In this document: positions 8,091-17,043 of the stretch, piece by piece
Layout of the letters: each line of letters begins with the position of its first letter
Position numbering within the stretch: position 1 is the first letter of the stretch
Assembly: GCF_038050375.1 (NCBI RefSeq)
Contig: NZ_CP150887.1
Coordinates: 62,001-126,000 of the forward strand
Reading direction: 5' to 3'
DNA length: 64,000 nucleotides
DNA from: Okeanomitos corallinicola TIOX110
Lineage (GTDB): Bacteria > Cyanobacteriota > Cyanobacteriia > Cyanobacteriales > Nostocaceae
Translations under genes and position numbers: made by a program
Notes under the pieces: generated by a model
Seen by the model: only the letters and a program-made list of their open reading frames with translations
Databases searched by the model: none
What the model was told of the DNA's origin: nothing

Positions 8091-9086
8091 TTAAACTACC
8101 TGAAACAACCTACAAACACCAAGAATCACCACCAACAAATCCCTACCATCAGCACCCCTCTTAATAGACATCTCCAAATCCAAAATCATCGTTACCGCCC
8201 CAGCCAAAGCATTGATATTTGTATTTGCTACCTCCTGACGCAAATAGTAAATACGATGAGGATTACTGATATTACAAACTTGAGCTAATTCACCATCCTT
8301 CTTCACCCCAGAAACAATGGCAGACTTCACCCATAACCAAGTTCTAAACTGCGTTAAAAGAGTGCTGATAATCACCATAAAAGGCTCAGAACGAGACAGT
8401 AAATCATCCAACAATTGCAAAACTTTATGGCTTTTTCCTTCACGCATAGCCGCAGCCAATTGTAGGCTATTCTGAGTTTGACATGGCACTAACTCCTGTA
8501 CCTCCCCAAGCTCCAATTTTCTACCCTGAGCATAAATAGACAATTTGCGTAACTCAGAAGCTGCACGAGTCATATCATTACCAATAGCTTGTGCTAAATA
8601 TGTCACCGCATCCTCTGACAACAGCAGTTTAATTTTCTTAGCTGTAACAGCATTATCAGTGGGGTTCGTGTAGAGTTTTACAGCAAGAGAAACTATCGCC
8701 TGTTCAATCAAATCATACCGCCAAGGTGGTATCAACGAAAACTCTAACAACTTGGCATACTTAACCAAATGTTTGTAAACCTTTAGCCGCTTATCCACAT
8801 TATTAGCCACAAACACCAAAATTGTTGAATTAGGCAATTGCACCAACTGTTGCAAAGTTGCCAACTCAGGATCACCCCACTGCTTGAGGTGGCAATTTTC
8901 CACAATTACCAGTTTTTTACCATCAGTCAGGGAACGAGTACGAGCCACACTCAAAGCCTTATCAAGCTGATTATCTGAAAATCGGTGATAAGATAAACTC
9001 AGCCATTGAAAATCAATCTCTGCTTTGTACTGGTTTAGCTGTGACTGAATCGCGTATTCGTCATCACCAGTTAGCAAAACAATCAT
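8091..9086 (-). CDS. holA: DNA polymerase III delta subunit (HolA-like)
   Basis: 331 residues, the usual length for HolA. The order of segments fits: TGDDEYAIQSQL at the start, KLVIVENC, a P-loop-less AAA-like middle (TILVFVANNVDKRLKVYKHL), then LGNDM-type IGNDMTRAASELRKL and a C-terminal helical collar with FMVIISTLLTQFR. Delta opens the sliding clamp in the clamp-loader complex. The start ATG overlaps the dnaX stop by 4 bp, so the two are co-translated. Chromosomal holA is normally not next to dnaX, so this dedicated pair points to an accessory clamp loader for the replicon or island that carries it. Confidence 0.9.
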   Translation of the reverse strand: MIVLLTGDDEYAIQSQLNQYKAEIDFQWLSLSYHRFSDNQLDKALSVARTRSLTDGKKLVIVENCHLKQWGDPELATLQQLVQLPNSTILVFVANNVDKRLKVYKHLVKYAKLLEFSLIPPWRYDLIEQAIVSLAVKLYTNPTDNAVTAKKIKLLLSEDAVTYLAQAIGNDMTRAASELRKLSIYAQGRKLELGEVQELVPCQTQNSLQLAAAMREGKSHKVLQLLDDLLSRSEPFMVIISTLLTQFRTWLWVKSAIVSGVKKDGELAQVCNISNPHRIYYLRQEVANTNINALAGAVTMILDLEMSIKRGADGRDLLVVILGVCRLFQVV

Positions 9087-10633
9087 CCTCTGACCCTCCC
9101 ATTATTACTGAGATTGGCAGTTTTAATCAACACAGTCAGGGGTTTTGGACTTTGAGTAGCTCGTTGCAGCATTTTAGCGATTCCTACGGAGCGCTTCGCT
9201 ATCGCCTCTTTACCACTCTCAAACTTTTTCTGATAAGCTGGTGTCACCTCTAAAATTGCCTTAGACCCTTGCAATTTCACCAAATGACCATGAGCCAACA
9301 GCTTTTGATGATTGGGTTTAGCCTTATCCATCACCTGTTGCCAAATTTGCGCCAAATTAGCAGTGTTATCGCTATTAAGTAGGTCAGTAGTATTAGCAGT
9401 ATTGGTGACAACTGCTGGTAACAAACTATCCTCACCCCCATCTCCAGGTTTCTCACTTCTCTTGTTGACGGTGTACGTACCGAATGTTGGTAACAATTTG
9501 TTATCATGCCCTGGTTTAACATTGGTTTTCGTTGTCTCCACAGCCAATAAACCAGGCAATAAATTGAGTAAACAAACCTCCAGCCACACGCCCGCATTTA
9601 CCGTATACCGCAGATAATTTTCAGCTTTTTGTAACTCCGCTAAAGACAAATTCAGAGTCTCAAAATTCCAGTGTTTAGCAAAAGCTTTGAGTTGGGTATA
9701 ATTGACACAACCAGTTAATAAAGTTTGTTCCTTCGGTGCAGATTTGATAATCAACAAATCTCGATATGTTTGCAGTAAATTTGAGATAATCAATTTGGGC
9801 GTTTTCCCAGAGTCTACCAATTCTCTAGCAACTTGCAGCAAATTAAAAGTGTTGTTAGTAGAGATAGCCTGTAAAATAGCCATTAACTCGGCTTCTGTCA
9901 CACCCCCAGCAATTTCCATGATATGATGGGCAGTGATATCTGTATGCAAAAGACCAGCTTGACCGAGTAATTGCAGCGCATCTCGTAAACCACCATCACT
10001 GAGTCGAGCGATCGCACTTAACCCCTCATCATCAACAGCAATAGATTCCGCATCTGCTATAATACGGAGATGCTGCACAATAGTTTTAATTGATAAAGTG
10101 CGGAAATTAAACACCTGACAACGGCTGATAATAGTAGGTAAAACCTTGTGCTGTTCTGTGGTGCAAAGAATGAAAACCACATGAGGAGGCGGTTCTTCAA
10201 TACATTTGAGTAAAGCATTTTGGGACTGGGTTGTGAGTTGATGCGATTCATCAAGAATAAAAATTCGATAACGTCCTGCGACTGGTGCTAAAGTACAGCG
10301 TTCAATTAAAGCACGAGCATCATCTACACCATTATTAGAAGCAGCATCAATTTCACTCACGTCTAGACTATTGCTAGTTTCAATTGAACGACAAGATTGA
10401 CAAATTCCACAAGGTTTATCAGTTGGTTTTTTGCTGTTGAGACAATTGAGAGATTTAGCAAATATGCGTGCAGTCGAAGTTTTACCAGTACCTCTAGAAC
10501 CTGTGAACAAATAAGCTGGGGCAATTTGTGAGTGTTTGACAGCATTAGTTAAAGCAGTTTTGATGTAAGGTTGTCCCACTAATTCTGCTAAAGTTTGGGG
10601 ACGATATTTTTGATGTAGGGCGACTGTAGACAT
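9083..10633 (-). CDS. dnaX: DNA polymerase III gamma/tau subunit (DnaX)
   Basis: 516 residues. The N-terminus HQKYRPQTLAELVGQP is typical. Walker A is GSRGTGKTS (about 45-53), the zinc motif is C-x8-CGICQSC, Walker B is FILDESHQLT, and the arginine/sensor region reads ISRCQVFNF. After the collar domain (about residue 370) the chain is low in similarity and short for tau, so it behaves like a gamma-length loader subunit. Near the C-terminus AIAKRSVGIAK is encoded by a 29-nt dispersed palindrome (9177-9205) that sits in frame. The gene is the first of a dnaX-holA operon. An accessory role beside the chromosomal dnaX is inference. Confidence 0.93.
   Translation of the reverse strand: MSTVALHQKYRPQTLAELVGQPYIKTALTNAVKHSQIAPAYLFTGSRGTGKTSTARIFAKSLNCLNSKKPTDKPCGICQSCRSIETSNSLDVSEIDAASNNGVDDARALIERCTLAPVAGRYRIFILDESHQLTTQSQNALLKCIEEPPPHVVFILCTTEQHKVLPTIISRCQVFNFRTLSIKTIVQHLRIIADAESIAVDDEGLSAIARLSDGGLRDALQLLGQAGLLHTDITAHHIMEIAGGVTEAELMAILQAISTNNTFNLLQVARELVDSGKTPKLIISNLLQTYRDLLIIKSAPKEQTLLTGCVNYTQLKAFAKHWNFETLNLSLAELQKAENYLRYTVNAGVWLEVCLLNLLPGLLAVETTKTNVKPGHDNKLLPTFGTYTVNKRSEKPGDGGEDSLLPAVVTNTANTTDLLNSDNTANLAQIWQQVMDKAKPNHQKLLAHGHLVKLQGSKAILEVTPAYQKKFESGKEAIAKRSVGIAKMLQRATQSPKPLTVLIKTANLSNNGRVRG
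9177..9205. repeat. Dispersed 29-nt palindrome inside dnaX
   Basis: The unit begins GCGATTCCTACGG and ends CTTCGCTATCGC. A copy with one mismatch lies at 22193-22221 in non-coding DNA. In dnaX it is read in frame and adds about ten residues without a stop. Confidence 0.8.
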
Positions 10634-11336
10634 AGGATTTATTCATCTTAATTCGTCGCCCTTGCCCCTGTTAAGGGGATAGGATATTAGTTGAAATTTA
10701 TAGATTATTTGCGATTAATGAGGTACAGAAAAAAGTTGATAAAGTTGTTTCAACTAATGTAATTTATTAATTTATCAGTTAACAATTGTTGATTTCAATG
10801 TTTAATACATTCCCTTTTAAGAGAGAAAATAAATTTCTTATGCTTTTCAACCGTCTTATTTTCAGGAAAACTCAATTGTTAATTGTCTATTTTTTAACAT
10901 ATTTTGTTATAAATTCAATATCAAATCGAATCGAATCTTATATGAGATTTTAGCTGACAAAATAGTAAAAATAATTCGTACAGAATTGATACAATCAGGA
11001 ATAGAGAACTTTTAACATAAAACAAGTATAAAATATTTTAGCATAAATCTTTGTTAATAAAATTTGTAACTCATTTACCTCAAATCTGCTGTATTATTTA
11101 AACCTAATTAAACTTAGTCAACTTTACTGATAAAGAAGTTTAACAAAGAATTTGACAATTTAATCTACTTTTCTCTTTTCAACTTTCTTTATCCCCTATA
11201 GCCTTAATATGCGGTCTTTCTGGCAACAAACATGATATCAAGGGGTTTATGGTTGCCTTTTGTCTGTTCAATTTTTGGCAGTGTTAACTAACTAGCGTTA
11301 ATAATCTCATGCTATATTAATGATAGCAATTAATTT
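10634..11336. other. AT-rich intergenic region between dnaX and the HTH gene
   Basis: About 700 bp with no convincing gene. It carries divergent regulatory DNA for dnaX (leftward) and the HTH gene (rightward). GAGGTACA near 10720 and CAAATCTGCTGTA at 11081-11093 resemble parts of IS630-type MITE ends, but no full pair is evident. There is no clear iteron set, so I do not call an origin here. Confidence 0.5.
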
Positions 11337-11561
11337 ATGAAAAACATTTACATCTCAAAAGTCGCGCAACTGCGAAAACAAAAAAATCTAACTCAGCGCC
11401 AACTAGCTGATTTAGTTGGAGTTGATCCTTCAACTGTGCGTAACTGGGAGCGAGAGCGAGGAGGGATAGAAACCTTCGTTAAACTGGCCAAACTTTGCAA
11501 AACACTAGATTGCACTATTGAGGATTTGTTTGAAGCGCAAAGAGTCAAGGAGGATGATTAA
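11337..11561 (+). CDS. XRE-family helix-turn-helix regulator
   Basis: 74 residues. VAQLRKQKNLTQRQLADLVG followed by VDPSTVRNWERERGG is a textbook Cro/C1-type helix-turn-helix, with a hydrophobic tail (LAKLCKTLDCTIEDLFE) completing the five-helix fold. Such small regulators often control plasmid or phage-derived genes. Its target is unknown; the next gene with CCTAGTAA repeats, or its own promoter, are candidates. The ATG at 11337 has no strong ribosome-binding site but is the only start that gives the full domain. Confidence 0.88.
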   Translation: MKNIYISKVAQLRKQKNLTQRQLADLVGVDPSTVRNWERERGGIETFVKLAKLCKTLDCTIEDLFEAQRVKEDD

Positions 11562-11707
11562 CTTTTTACCTATTAATTTTATCACCTGTGTTATTGCTCA
11601 TCAACCAGAGCGATCGCTGTTAACCAATGTAATCACCTTTGAAAGAGTGCCAGGGGGAATCGCCAAACCCCTGAATATGCACAGGTTATGGCATTTTACT
11701 AGAGTAT

Positions 11708-12382
11708 ATGAACGATAACCCTAGTAAAAATAGGGAACAGTCACAGATATCTCCTAGTAACAGCCCTAGTAAAAAGCGACGAAGAAAGGGTGATGGTAAT
11801 GGGTTTATTTATTGGCGCACCATCACCAAAAATGGTAAAGATTACCAACAGGCTTATTATCACTGGAAAGAAAACGGTCAGAAAAAGACCAGATATATAC
11901 CCAAAAAATTACTGGGGGATATTCAAGAAGCTGAAGCTGCTAAACGTCCAGTCAAAGAAATTCTACTTATCTTAGGCTTTTCTGTCACCCCTAGTAATCA
12001 AAGCCCTAGTAATTTACTAGGGGATATCTCATTAAACCCTAGTAATTCCGACTTCTCCCCTAGTAATCAAAGCCCTAGTAATTTACTAGGGGATATCCCA
12101 TCAAGCCCTAGTAATTCTGACTTCTCCCCTAGTAATGACAGCCCTAGTAAAATGCGACGGCATAAAGGAGAGGGTAGCGGTAACATCCACTGGCGCACGA
12201 TCAGCAAAAATGGCAAAGATTACCCACAGGCTTATTATCATTTTGAGTTTTGGACTCAGGGCAATCGCTTGATCAAATCTTCTAAGTACATCCCTAAGCG
12301 GTTCATACATCGAGTTGAGCAGTTAGAACAACAGAAAGCACCGGTTAAAGACATTTTGCAAGTCTTGGGTGTAGAATTGTAA
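11708..12382 (+). CDS. Protein with two copies of a basic cyanobacterial domain and PSN linkers
   Basis: 224 residues, no function recognised. Two copies of one module (about residues 22-95 and 143-224) share KRRRKGDGNGFIYWRTITKN/MRRHKGEGSGNIHWRTISKN, then GKDYxQAYYH, YIPK and PVKxIL near the end. The module is basic and aromatic, so nucleic-acid binding is a fair guess. The linkers are built from repeated PSN or PSK tripeptides. At DNA level this reflects at least eleven direct copies of CCTAGTAA between about 11721 and 12150, two of which are followed by the inverse TTACTAGG. The repeats may be a binding array inside the gene. A 54-residue frame overlapping upstream is probably not a gene. 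Confidence 0.65.
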   Translation: MNDNPSKNREQSQISPSNSPSKKRRRKGDGNGFIYWRTITKNGKDYQQAYYHWKENGQKKTRYIPKKLLGDIQEAEAAKRPVKEILLILGFSVTPSNQSPSNLLGDISLNPSNSDFSPSNQSPSNLLGDIPSSPSNSDFSPSNDSPSKMRRHKGEGSGNIHWRTISKNGKDYPQAYYHFEFWTQGNRLIKSSKYIPKRFIHRVEQLEQQKAPVKDILQVLGVEL

Positions 12383-12602
12383 GCATTCAGATGTTAGCAT
12401 TAACCATATAAAGTTTTAAGTAAAATAGACTGATTTATCCAACCGTTTTTAGCCAAATTTACTGATACCAGAAATCACACCTTTTCTCTATCAAATTTAG
12501 TCCTGTCTAGCCATATATGCGATTTATCTGCTGATATCTAGGAGGATGTTTTAAGTTTTTCAAACCACATTTTTAATTTCTCCAAAATTCTGGTAAAATT
12601 AT

Positions 12603-13400
12603 TTGATGTTTGACAATCTGTGTAAATTTCTTGTAGAAAACTTTTCTAGCGACTTTGCTACTTGGTTATTAGGTGAATCCATAGTCCTAACTGAGTTAAG
12701 TCCAAAAGAACTATCCTTAGAACCAATTCGCGCTGATGCTCTTATTCTTCGACAATCAGCAGAAATAGTCTTACATATTGAGTTTCAGACTCAACCAGAC
12801 AAGAACATTCCTTTTCGCATGACAGATTACCGTTTGCGGGGGTATCGCCGCTTTCCTAACAAGCAAATGCGTCAAGTAGTAGTTTACTTGCAAAAGACTG
12901 ATTCAGAACTGGTTCAGCAAACCACATTTACTTTAGAAGAAACATTTCATCGTTTCCAGGTAATCCGCTTATGGGAACAACCGACTGAAACATTTTTGCA
13001 AACCCCCGGTTTATTGCCTTTTGCTGTTTTAAGCAACACTGATAATAAAGTCAACACTTTGCAGGAAGTGGCAACTGTCATTGATAACATCACCGACAAA
13101 CAGATGCAAAGTAACCTAGCGGCATCTGCATTTATCTTAGCTGGGTTAGTATTAGAAAAAGAAGTGATTCAGCGTTTGCTGCGGAGAGATATTATGCGTG
13201 AGTCAGTCACTTATCAATTATTGGTAGAAGAAGGACGGGAAGAAGGACGAGAAGAAGGACGCTCAGAAACTGTTCGACTTGTTGCTGTCAATATGCTCAA
13301 GGAGGGTATGTCTATTGAAGTAGTTGCCAAAGTAACTGGTTTAACAGTTGAACAGGTGCAAGAATTACAAACTACAGAAGCAGAAAACTCAGGTAATTGA
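12603..13400 (+). CDS. Rpn-family PD-(D/E)XK nuclease (transposase-like, DUF4351-type tail)
   Basis: 265 residues. DFATWLLGES, LEPIRADALILRQSAEIVLHIEFQTQ and RMTDYRLRGYRRF follow the RpnA-like pattern, in which Asp (RADAL) and Glu-x-Gln (IEFQTQ) form the nuclease site. The C-terminal part has EEGREEGREEGR repeats and a small helical MLKEGMSIEVVAKVTGL segment, typical of this family in cyanobacteria. Rpn proteins are DNA endonucleases linked to recombination and, in recent work, to phage defence. A second full-length member lies at 48842-49702 and a C-terminal fragment at 59089-59340. Confidence 0.85.
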   Translation: MMFDNLCKFLVENFSSDFATWLLGESIVLTELSPKELSLEPIRADALILRQSAEIVLHIEFQTQPDKNIPFRMTDYRLRGYRRFPNKQMRQVVVYLQKTDSELVQQTTFTLEETFHRFQVIRLWEQPTETFLQTPGLLPFAVLSNTDNKVNTLQEVATVIDNITDKQMQSNLAASAFILAGLVLEKEVIQRLLRRDIMRESVTYQLLVEEGREEGREEGRSETVRLVAVNMLKEGMSIEVVAKVTGLTVEQVQELQTTEAENSGN

Positions 13401-13535
13401 GTACAAATCGTATCCAACGCCAACTACCTACACTGTACCTGTATTCAAGTCAGTGTAGGTTTGTAAGCTAATTCTTGCAAAGCAAAAGATGACTAGCCCA
13501 TAAGCCTTGAAGAATTTAGTGTTAACAGTTAGTTA

Positions 13536-15356
13536 TTAAGCTTTTGGAATATAAAGTGGTAGCAAGAAATGACGCATAGACATTTCCACATCTGGATTTG
13601 GTCTATCTCCATAAGGAACTAACATAGCCGGATGATCGGATTGCTGCAAGTGCATTTTGATACTCGTACTAGGAATAGCTTTAGCAGCTTCTATCAAATA
13701 CTTGAGATTAAACTGAATATTCAACATCATTTCTGATGGTAAATTAGCAACAATCACCAGATCACCTTTACCAAATTCCCGTTCAATAGATAACCGTAAT
13801 TGCTGCAAACTGCCATCAAATTGCAAATAAATTCCTTGTGCTTTCTTATCCGTTAGTACAGCTAATCTTTCCAGTGCTTTAACCAACGGTGCTTTTTCTA
13901 AAATTACCTCTTTTTCAAAACTAAATTGAGCTAACAATTGTTCACAATCAGGATAAATTCCTTCTAGAACTGGACAGCTAAGAATAACATCTTGCCAAGC
14001 CAAACCCAAACGATTACTTTGGGCATCATACAGCATATTTATTGATTCTACATCATCACCTAAATTTCGTGCTATTTCTCTCACCACACGACCAGGAAGA
14101 GTAAATTTAATCATCTCGTCAGATGTAACTTGTTGACGTGGTTTTCTACCGATTCCTTGTGTTGAAACTTCAGTAATAGCAACTCGATGTCCATCAGTAC
14201 CTATCAACTTTAATTTCTCCTGTGTAAGTTGAACATGAACTCCAGTCACAATATATTTATTTTCATCAGTGCTAACTGCATAAAGCACACTTTTTAAACC
14301 ATCTTTGAAAACGATTGTTGGCAAAGAAACAGGAGTAGTATCAATGATATTAGTAGGTGGAAACTCCTCAGCACCGATACCTTTAATTTCATATTTACCA
14401 TCGGTATCAGATATACTGAGAGAATATATCTTTGTTGACTGATCCTCTTCTGTAAGCTGTGTCATTTGAGTTTTACTATTCAGAGAAATATTACCATGAG
14501 GACAATGTTTGACTATCTCAAATAACATTTGCACTGGTACAGTAATTTCACCCTTTAATAACACCTGCGCTGCAAAACTCGCTTGAATTGTTAATGCTAA
14601 ATCTGTGACAGTGAGATGTATTTGTTGTGTTTCAACATCAGCAATAATCAGGACATTGGCAAGAATAGGATGACTAGGTTTAGCTGGTGTAGCACAATGG
14701 ACTAAAAACAGCGCATTGTAAAAGTTAGTTTGTTCACAAATCACTTCCATCCCTAATTCTACCATTGGTTGAGGAGTTGATTCCTTTTTGGAAGATTTTT
14801 TCTTGGACTTCTGCTTTTGAATTGTTCCATCTGAAGTATCTGGATTGATATTATTTCTTTGCTTTGTAATTGCTTCATCTGAATTATCAGAACCGATATT
14901 ACTCCTCTGCTTTGTAACTGTTTTCTCAGAAGTATCAGAAGTAATATTATTCTTCTGCTTTTGATTGGTTTCCTCTAAATTATCAGAACCGATATTACTT
15001 CTCTGATTTTGAGTTATTTCATCTGAATTATCAAAATTGATATTATTCTTCTGCTTTTGAGTTGTTTTATCTGAATTATCAGAATTGATGTTGTTACTTT
15101 GCTTTTGAGTTGTTTTATCTGAGTTGTCAGAATTTATAGAGGTAGATTTTTTCTTTTTACGCACAGGTATTTCTGTGCTATTTGTTGATACTCCATCTTC
15201 TATTTCAGTATTAGCAGCATTTTTAGTTTTTGTTTTTTCTATTTGAGTAACAACAGTATTTGTTTGTTTTGCCTTTTCTGTTTCAGTAGTAGCAGCACTT
15301 GTTTGTTTTGTCTGCTTTGCAGTTTTTACCTTTTGTTTTTGCGCTGTTTGAGTCAT
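13536..15356 (-). CDS. dnaN: DNA polymerase III beta clamp with long repetitive N-terminal extension
   Basis: 606 residues. From about residue 195 the chain is a three-domain sliding clamp of about 410 residues: VICEQTNFYNALFLVHCATP, HPILANVLI, LTVTDLALTIQASF, EEFPP, KYIVTGVHVQL, GTDGHRVAITE, and a C-terminal end with MLVPYGDRPN. Residues 1-72 are rich in K, T, Q and A. Residues 73-184 are seven near-perfect 16-residue repeats (NINSDNSDKTTQKQKN type). Ordinary clamps are about 380 residues with no extension. The clamp should encircle DNA and tether polymerase; the tail is expected to be disordered. Together with dnaX-holA it suggests a private replication set. Confidence 0.9.
   Translation of the reverse strand: MTQTAQKQKVKTAKQTKQTSAATTETEKAKQTNTVVTQIEKTKTKNAANTEIEDGVSTNSTEIPVRKKKKSTSINSDNSDKTTQKQSNNINSDNSDKTTQKQKNNINFDNSDEITQNQRSNIGSDNLEETNQKQKNNITSDTSEKTVTKQRSNIGSDNSDEAITKQRNNINPDTSDGTIQKQKSKKKSSKKESTPQPMVELGMEVICEQTNFYNALFLVHCATPAKPSHPILANVLIIADVETQQIHLTVTDLALTIQASFAAQVLLKGEITVPVQMLFEIVKHCPHGNISLNSKTQMTQLTEEDQSTKIYSLSISDTDGKYEIKGIGAEEFPPTNIIDTTPVSLPTIVFKDGLKSVLYAVSTDENKYIVTGVHVQLTQEKLKLIGTDGHRVAITEVSTQGIGRKPRQQVTSDEMIKFTLPGRVVREIARNLGDDVESINMLYDAQSNRLGLAWQDVILSCPVLEGIYPDCEQLLAQFSFEKEVILEKAPLVKALERLAVLTDKKAQGIYLQFDGSLQQLRLSIEREFGKGDLVIVANLPSEMMLNIQFNLKYLIEAAKAIPSTSIKMHLQQSDHPAMLVPYGDRPNPDVEMSMRHFLLPLYIPKA
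14805..15140 (-). repeat. 48-bp minisatellite coding the DnaN extension
   Basis: Seven tandem 48-bp units inside dnaN, each coding 16 residues of the form N-I-N-S-D-N-S-D. The period keeps frame, so copy-number change would alter tail length without breaking the gene. Confidence 0.85.
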
Positions 15357-15654
15357 GATCCTTTATCTCTGATTGCATCATTACTATAAGACTGCGGTAG
15401 CAGAAACAAATTTTATGAATCTATAAATCACTTTTTCAAGCAATCATTTAATCTATAGCAATCGTAATTGAAATGTGAGAAAACACGGTATTAATTTGTG
15501 TGTTTTATATAACTAATAATCTTTCCATGAATTACGCTAAATATAGCACTTAAACCACCAAACAAAATTTTATAGGGTATTAAAAATATTTTCCTTGAAC
15601 TACGCAATTTCTCATGAAATATTTAGGATTGCTATATAAACATAACCAATAATT

Positions 15655-15757
15655 TACAGCAGATTCGAGGTTGATGAGGTACAGTAAATGATTGAACTTT
15701 AGGTGTTATAATTACCTTCTGAAATTGGTGTACCTCAGTTAATTTAAAAATGCTGTA
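15655..15757. mobile_element. MITE with IS630-type ends
   Basis: The ends are TACAGCA...GAGGTACA on the left and TGTACCTCA...TGCTGTA on the right, with TA at both outer ends as expected for IS630/Tc1 elements. The full IS630-family element at 28981-30000 has matching TACAGC and GAGGTACA blocks. Another MITE of this kind lies at 51353-51459. The rest of the gap 15357-15924 shows no gene. Confidence 0.72.
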
Positions 15758-15924
15758 ACTCTAGTAATCCTAAATGCCAAGTAAAAGTTCAAGCAACTTA
15801 AAGTTCAACCAGCTTTAAATAGTTATAAAATAAGGATTTTTATCTCAGGTGTTTCTCACGGTTGGGATACGATTGCTATAGTAGACTAGGATAAACTCCT
15901 AAATATAACTAAATCCGAAAAATT

Positions 15925-16599
15925 ATGAAATTAAATGAAGTTGTGCCTTGGGGTAGAACATTGCAAGAGTATAAGCTAATGTTTAATTTATCAGAAATAG
16001 ACCTGAACAAGAAAATTCTGGGCTGTGGTGATGGTCCAGCCAGCTTCAACGCTGAAATGACAGAACTGGGATATTCAGTTGTCTCTATTGACCCCATTTA
16101 TGAGTTTTCTGAAGACCAAATTAGACAACGAGTTCAAGAAACTTATGAACCAATTATATCCCAGGTAAAACAAAATGCAGACCGCTATGTTTGGAATAAT
16201 TTTCATGATGCACAACAACTTGGTGACGCTCGTTTGGCGGCAATGAATAAGTTTTTACTGGACTATGAAACTGGTAAAACAGCAGGACGTTATTTATCAC
16301 AATCTTTACCAAGATTAGAATTTGCTGATAATCAATTTGAATTATGCGTTTGTTCTCATTTACTCTTTCTTTATTCTGAACAACTATCTCTCGATTTTCA
16401 CATTGCATCTATTTATGAACTCTTGAGAATCGCAAAAGAAGTGAGGATTTTTCCCTTATTGAAACTTGATTGTGAACCATCACCTTATCTTGATCCAGTA
16501 TTTAATCTCTTTTCTAGTCAACAGTTTAATATCCAAATACAACCTGTTGGTTATGAATTTCAAAAAGGGGGAAATCAAATGTTAAAAATAAATAGATAA
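15925..16599 (+). CDS. SAM-dependent methyltransferase-like protein
   Basis: 224 residues. ILGCGDGPASFNAEMTELG is a class I SAM-binding motif I, followed by VVSIDPIYEFS with the acidic residue that would contact the ribose. ADNQFELCVCSHLLFLYS fits motif IV, and LRIAKEVRIFPLL fits the later strand. The substrate cannot be told; the family is common and conserved in cyanobacteria as a small-molecule-type methyltransferase with no target-recognition domain. It is a single-gene unit flanked by MITE and IS remnants. Confidence 0.75.
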   Translation: MKLNEVVPWGRTLQEYKLMFNLSEIDLNKKILGCGDGPASFNAEMTELGYSVVSIDPIYEFSEDQIRQRVQETYEPIISQVKQNADRYVWNNFHDAQQLGDARLAAMNKFLLDYETGKTAGRYLSQSLPRLEFADNQFELCVCSHLLFLYSEQLSLDFHIASIYELLRIAKEVRIFPLLKLDCEPSPYLDPVFNLFSSQQFNIQIQPVGYEFQKGGNQMLKINR

Positions 16600-16795
16600 T
16601 CAGGAATTACGCAAAAAAACATCGTTGCAACTATAACTTAATGGAGAGAAGCAATACCTTTATTGCGCTCCTCTCCCATTACAAAATGTGGTTATAGCCG
16701 TTCCCAAGAAGCGTGAGGTACAAAGTTTTTTGTTTTAGTGAACATCAAGAATCAGGGAACAGTTAATAAATTGGTGTGTACTTCCTTAGACTGGC

Positions 16796-16991
16796 AGGGG
16801 AAACGCATCTTATCAATAAGGACGATTAAATCTCAATAATGACCAAAATATTCGCATTAACAACCTCTTATTGACAATAATTTAATCCATCACTATGACC
16901 CTGAAAAAATCAATCAAACGATAAATTGGGATTTATTGGTTCATACATTAAAACGGTATTTTGTCAATAAAATTTAGATGCGTTTCCCCTG
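16796..16991. mobile_element. Internally deleted IS (IS4-like by target duplication)
   Basis: A 196-bp remnant with inverted ends CAGGGGAAACGCATCT and AGATGCGTTTCCCCTG. It is flanked by a perfect 10-bp direct repeat CTTAGACTGG, the target-site duplication. Inside, the last 29 or so codons of a transposase-like frame remain (HHYDPEKINQ ... WDLLVHTLKRYFVNK, then stop). A 10-bp duplication is usual for IS4-type elements; the family call is tentative. Confidence 0.7.
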
Positions 16992-17043
16992 CTTAGACTG
17001 GTAAATGCTATATTTTAGTTGAGGATTCTTAGCCGTTTATAGA

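Noticed and set aside
10634-11336. Replication origin next to dnaX
   Set aside because: AT-rich, but no iterons, DnaA-box cluster or rep gene could be supported.
11518-11718. A 66-codon frame after the HTH gene (54 codons from an inner ATG)
   Set aside because: It overlaps the HTH stop and the next start, the ribosome-binding site is too close, and no motif is seen.
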